Assembly: GCA_025922795.1 (NCBI GenBank)
Contig: JAICHC010000079.1
Span: 1 to 8,712, forward strand
Direction of reading: 5' to 3'
DNA: 8,712 nt
Origin: Candidatus Binatia bacterium
GTDB lineage: Bacteria > Desulfobacterota_B > Binatia > UBA9968
Both the position numbers and the translations under genes were made by a program. How positions within the stretch are numbered: the first letter of the stretch is position 1; each line of letters opens with the position of its first letter. Positions 5,666-8,712 of the stretch are shown here, piece by piece. The notes under the pieces were generated by a model, which had not been told where the DNA came from, did no database searches, and saw only the letters and a program-made list of their open reading frames with translations.

Positions 5666-8600
5666 ATGGCTACTCGAAATTACAGCGACACCCTCAAGCA
5701 ACCCGGCTTTTTCGCGTTCTTCTGCACGCAATTCCTCGGCGCGTTCAACGATAATTTTCTAAAGATCGTAGTTTCCTTTGTCGCCTTGAACATGGCAGTG
5801 CAAGGCAGCGGTAACTATGTCGAGATGATCGCTTTTCTATTCATTCTGCCTTCCGCGCTGTTTTCCGGCTACGCCGGTCACCTTGCCGACGTGTACAGCA
5901 AACGCAGTATCCTGGTGGCCGTCAAGGTTTGCGAAATTATCATCATGCTCTTGGCGATTGCGGCGTTTTTCACCGGGCATCTGGAATCCATGCTGGCGAT
6001 CGTTTTCCTCATGGGCCTGCACGCCGCATTCTTCAGCCCGGCCAAGTACGGCATCTTGCCGGAAATGCTGCCCGAAAAAGATCTCTCACGCGGCAACGGA
6101 CTGCTGGAGATGAGCACCTTCATGGCGATCATTCTTGGCACCTCGCTCGGCGGTGCACTTTTTGCGCTCTGGAAGCATGATCTGCCGCGGATCGGACTGC
6201 TGATGTTGGGTCTCGCCTTCCTCGGCACACTGACGAGTTTGCGGATCACGCGCGTTCCGCCATCCGGCTCCGCAAAGCTGTTCCGGTTGAATCCTTTCGG
6301 CGAGATTTTCGGCGGTTTTCGTCGTTTACGCGCCGACCGACCGCTCTTGCTGACCGTTGTGGGAATTTCGTACTTTTGGTTCCTCGGCGCGCTGGTTCAA
6401 ATCAACATCTTATTCTTCGGCAAGGAGTTACTTCAGCTCGACGAGTTTCATATCGGGCTGCTCGGCACCTTCCTAGCCATCGGCATCGGCGCGGGCAGCC
6501 TGGCCGCCGGACGGCTGTCGGGCGACCACATCGAGCTAGGGCTGGTTCCGCTGGGCTCCGTCACCATGGGTATATGCCTGGGGTGGGTCGCGCTCGCGGC
6601 GCCCTCCTATCCGCACACCGCCCTCGCCCTTATCGGACTCGGCTTTTCCGCAGGCCTGTTCGCCGTGCCTCTGAATGCTTTCTTACAGCAACGCGCCGGC
6701 CGAGAGGAAAAAGGCCAATTGATCGCCACTAATAATTTCATGAACACGATCGGCATTTTTCTCGCGGCCGCGTTCCATTGGATCCTAAAGACCCCGCTTC
6801 AGTTCACTCCCGACACGATTGTCTTGCAGACCGGCGTGCTCACCTTGGCCGGCACCTTGGGTATCCTTTATTTATTGCCCGACTATTTCGTCCGCTTCGT
6901 TCTTTGGATTTTTACTCACACGATTTATCGCTTCAAAATCGTCGGCGCGGAAAATATACCGCTCAAAGGCCCGGCGTTACTGGTGTCGAACCACGTTTCG
7001 TTCGTCGATGCATTCATGGTCGGCGGCGCCTTGCCGCGGCTCGTGCGTTTTATGCTCCACCGTGACTACTACGACCGCAAAGGCATGACGTGGTTTTTCC
7101 GCCTGATGCACGCGATCCCGGTATCGGCGACCAACCGGCGGGAAATCGTCCAGGCGATCAAGCACGCGCGCAACGAATTGAACAAGGGTCAAGTCGTCTG
7201 CATTTTTGCCGAAGGATCGATCAGCCGCACCGGGCGCGTGATGCCTTTCAAGCGCGGTTTTGAGAAAATTGTCGAGGGTACCGACATCCCGATTATCCCG
7301 GTTCATCTCGACCAACTGTGGGGCAGCATCTTCAGCTTCAAGGACGGGCGCTTCTTCTGGAAATGGCCGAAGCAACTCTCTTATCCGGTTACGGTTTCAT
7401 TCGGCGCGCCACTGCCGGCCAACGCACCGGTCCAGGCTGTGCGCAACGCCGTCCTGGAGCTCGAAAGCGAGGCTTTCGAGCATCGCCCAAGCGCCGGCGA
7501 TCTGCTCCACACAAGATTTATCCGAACCGCCAAAAGGCGCTGGTTCTCCTTCTGCATGGCCGATACCACCGGCACCGAGCTCACCTACGGCAAGACCCTG
7601 ATCGGCAGCCTGCTGCTGTCGAATTGGATCACTCAACACTGCGGCAGCGACTCCATGGTCGGAGTTCTATTGCCGGCTTCGGTCGGCGGCTCGCTGGCAA
7701 ATATCGCGATCTTTCTTGCCGGTAAGGTTCCGGTGAATCTGAATTTCACAGCCGGCCGCGACGCCATGGCTTCCTCAGTAGAACAGTGCGGCATCAAGAC
7801 TATCATGACGTCGCGCGTGTTCTTGTCAAAGGCCGGCCTGGAACCAATGGACGGCATGGTCTATCTCGAAGAGCTAAGGAAAGATTTTACGCCGATGAAA
7901 AAACTCGCGGCGGCGCTGAAGTCGGTTGCCCTGCCAGCTTCCTGGCTTGAGCGCCGCTATCTCAAAAGCCGCAAAGCCCACGACCTTGCCACCGTGATTT
8001 TTTCCAGCGGCAGCACCGGCGCGCCAAAGGGCGTGATGCTGTCTCATTACAACGTCGTTTCGAACATCGAAGGCATCCGCCAGGTCTTTCATCTTGCGCC
8101 GGCTGACCGCATTATGGGCGTATTGCCGCTATTTCATTCCTTCGGTTTTACCGGGACGTTGTGGCTGCCGCTGCTCGCCGGCTTCGGCGTGGTTTATCAT
8201 CCCAACCCCACCGACGCCAAAACGATCGGCGAAACCGTGCAGAAATATCGCGCCACCTTGCTCATCAGCACGCCGACTTTTTATGCCGGCTATCAACGGC
8301 GCTGTTCGAAGGAGGAATTCGCCTCGCTGCGTTATCTGATCGCCGGAGCGGAAAAACTCCGTGAACAGATTGCCAAGGGTTATGAGGAAAAGTTCGGCTT
8401 AACCATTTTGGAAGGCTACGGCTGCACCGAGCTGGCGCCGGTCGTGTCGGTGAATGTTCCGGACGTGCTCGATGGCAAGGAGAAGCAAGTCGGCCACAAG
8501 CCGGGAAGCGTAGGCCACCCGATTCCGGGGGTGATCGTCAAAGTCGTCGATCCGGATACCGAGCGGCGGATGGCGCCAAGTGAAGAAGGTTTGCTGCTAG

Positions 8601-8712
8601 TTAAAGGGCCGAACTTGATGCTCGGCTATCTCGGCCAAGAGCAACTCAGCGACCAATCGCTGCGCGACGGCTGGTACGTGACGGGCGACATCGCTGCGGT
8701 CGACGAGGACGG
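5666..8712 (+). CDS. aas: LplT-PlsC-acyl-ACP synthetase fusion (Aas-like), 3' end cut by the window
   Basis: One uninterrupted frame of 1,015 codons with no stop before the window edge, combining the lysophospholipid repair pathway. Residues about 10-415 form an MFS-type LplT-like flippase (FNDN at 27-30, AKYG at 126-129, many hydrophobic segments) that brings lysophospholipid to the inner leaflet. Residues about 430-610 form a PlsC-type acyltransferase: NHVSFVD (442-448, the H-x4-D catalytic pair), FAEG (514-517, the usual FPEG with Pro replaced by Ala) and PIIPVHLDQ. Residues about 625 onward form an AMP-forming acyl-ACP/acyl-CoA synthetase: P-loop SSGSTGAPKG (780-789), EGYGCTE (916-922) and YVTGD (1004-1008). 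The C-terminal subdomain with the catalytic lysine lies beyond the window. The ATG at 5666 follows GGAAGGG (5651-5657) at 8 bases. In E. coli, LplT and Aas are separate neighbouring genes; fused forms are known in other bacteria. Acylation of 2-acyl-glycerophosphoethanolamine is the likely reaction. Confidence 0.93.
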   Translation, partial: MATRNYSDTLKQPGFFAFFCTQFLGAFNDNFLKIVVSFVALNMAVQGSGNYVEMIAFLFILPSALFSGYAGHLADVYSKRSILVAVKVCEIIIMLLAIAAFFTGHLESMLAIVFLMGLHAAFFSPAKYGILPEMLPEKDLSRGNGLLEMSTFMAIILGTSLGGALFALWKHDLPRIGLLMLGLAFLGTLTSLRITRVPPSGSAKLFRLNPFGEIFGGFRRLRADRPLLLTVVGISYFWFLGALVQINILFFGKELLQLDEFHIGLLGTFLAIGIGAGSLAAGRLSGDHIELGLVPLGSVTMGICLGWVALAAPSYPHTALALIGLGFSAGLFAVPLNAFLQQRAGREEKGQLIATNNFMNTIGIFLAAAFHWILKTPLQFTPDTIVLQTGVLTLAGTLGILYLLPDYFVRFVLWIFTHTIYRFKIVGAENIPLKGPALLVSNHVSFVDAFMVGGALPRLVRFMLHRDYYDRKGMTWFFRLMHAIPVSATNRREIVQAIKHARNELNKGQVVCIFAEGSISRTGRVMPFKRGFEKIVEGTDIPIIPVHLDQLWGSIFSFKDGRFFWKWPKQLSYPVTVSFGAPLPANAPVQAVRNAVLELESEAFEHRPSAGDLLHTRFIRTAKRRWFSFCMADTTGTELTYGKTLIGSLLLSNWITQHCGSDSMVGVLLPASVGGSLANIAIFLAGKVPVNLNFTAGRDAMASSVEQCGIKTIMTSRVFLSKAGLEPMDGMVYLEELRKDFTPMKKLAAALKSVALPASWLERRYLKSRKAHDLATVIFSSGSTGAPKGVMLSHYNVVSNIEGIRQVFHLAPADRIMGVLPLFHSFGFTGTLWLPLLAGFGVVYHPNPTDAKTIGETVQKYRATLLISTPTFYAGYQRRCSKEEFASLRYLIAGAEKLREQIAKGYEEKFGLTILEGYGCTELAPVVSVNVPDVLDGKEKQVGHKPGSVGHPIPGVIVKVVDPDTERRMAPSEEGLLLVKGPNLMLGYLGQEQLSDQSLRDGWYVTGDIAAVDED

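Noticed and set aside
5666..8712. Separate genes for flippase, acyltransferase and ligase instead of a fusion
   Set aside because: One frame reads through all three domains with no stop, and motif positions all fall in the same phase. No internal start with a clear ribosome site separates the domains.

Overview
The window (8,712 bases, moderately GC-rich) reads as chromosomal DNA of an uncultured Gram-negative-type bacterium. The genes have ordinary bacterial organisation: clear Shine-Dalgarno sites, GTG and TTG starts, and 2-4 base gene junctions. The gene mix is a fumarylacetoacetate-hydrolase-family enzyme, a Tat-exported NitT/TauT-type solute-binding protein with two permeases, and an LplT-PlsC-ligase fusion. 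Together with short-period repeats at gene ends, this recalls environmental Deltaproteobacteria/Binatota- or Rokubacteria-like genomes. That placement is an impression from gene content, not a demonstrated assignment. No RNA genes, CRISPR arrays, insertion sequences or phage genes are visible.

Layout. Positions 1-71 may hold the last codons of an upstream plus-strand gene. A plus-strand FAH-family hydrolase follows (TTG start at 104, end 1012). It converges on a minus-strand ABC importer operon transcribed from about 4.5 kb down to 1.09 kb: solute-binding protein (4482-3520), ATPase (3416-2640), permease A (2643-1864) and permease B (1861-1091). The ATPase and permease genes are tightly coupled, whereas 103 bases containing an imperfect palindrome separate the binding protein from the ATPase. 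Upstream on the same strand is pgeF (5493-4708), a Cys/His laccase-domain protein. Divergent from it is a very long plus-strand reading frame (5666 to the window edge). It fuses an LplT-like lysophospholipid flippase, a PlsC acyltransferase and an AMP-forming acyl-ACP synthetase; its C-terminal end lies outside the window.

How the genes work together. The four importer genes form one complete high-affinity uptake system (binding protein, ATPase, two permeases) for an unidentified small organic solute. The fusion protein would carry out the whole lysophospholipid repair cycle: flip inward, activate fatty acid, re-acylate. PgeF and the fusion protein both concern envelope maintenance, but they are divergent and no functional link is shown.

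Most unusual signal. Two copies of the same roughly 80-base hairpin element lie at 1018-1098 and 3432-3511, in the same orientation. Their arms are built of about four tandem octamers (TGGAGTRN-like on one side, TCCANTAC-like on the other) around a 9-base loop. One copy supplies the last codons and stop of permease B at a convergent gene junction. The other sits inside the operon between the binding-protein and ATPase genes and creates a spurious N-terminal extension of the ATPase reading frame. A different short-period tract (CCTT every 6-7 bases) overlaps the end of pgeF in a similar way. No complete new multi-gene system is evident; the repeat family is the best candidate for something undescribed.
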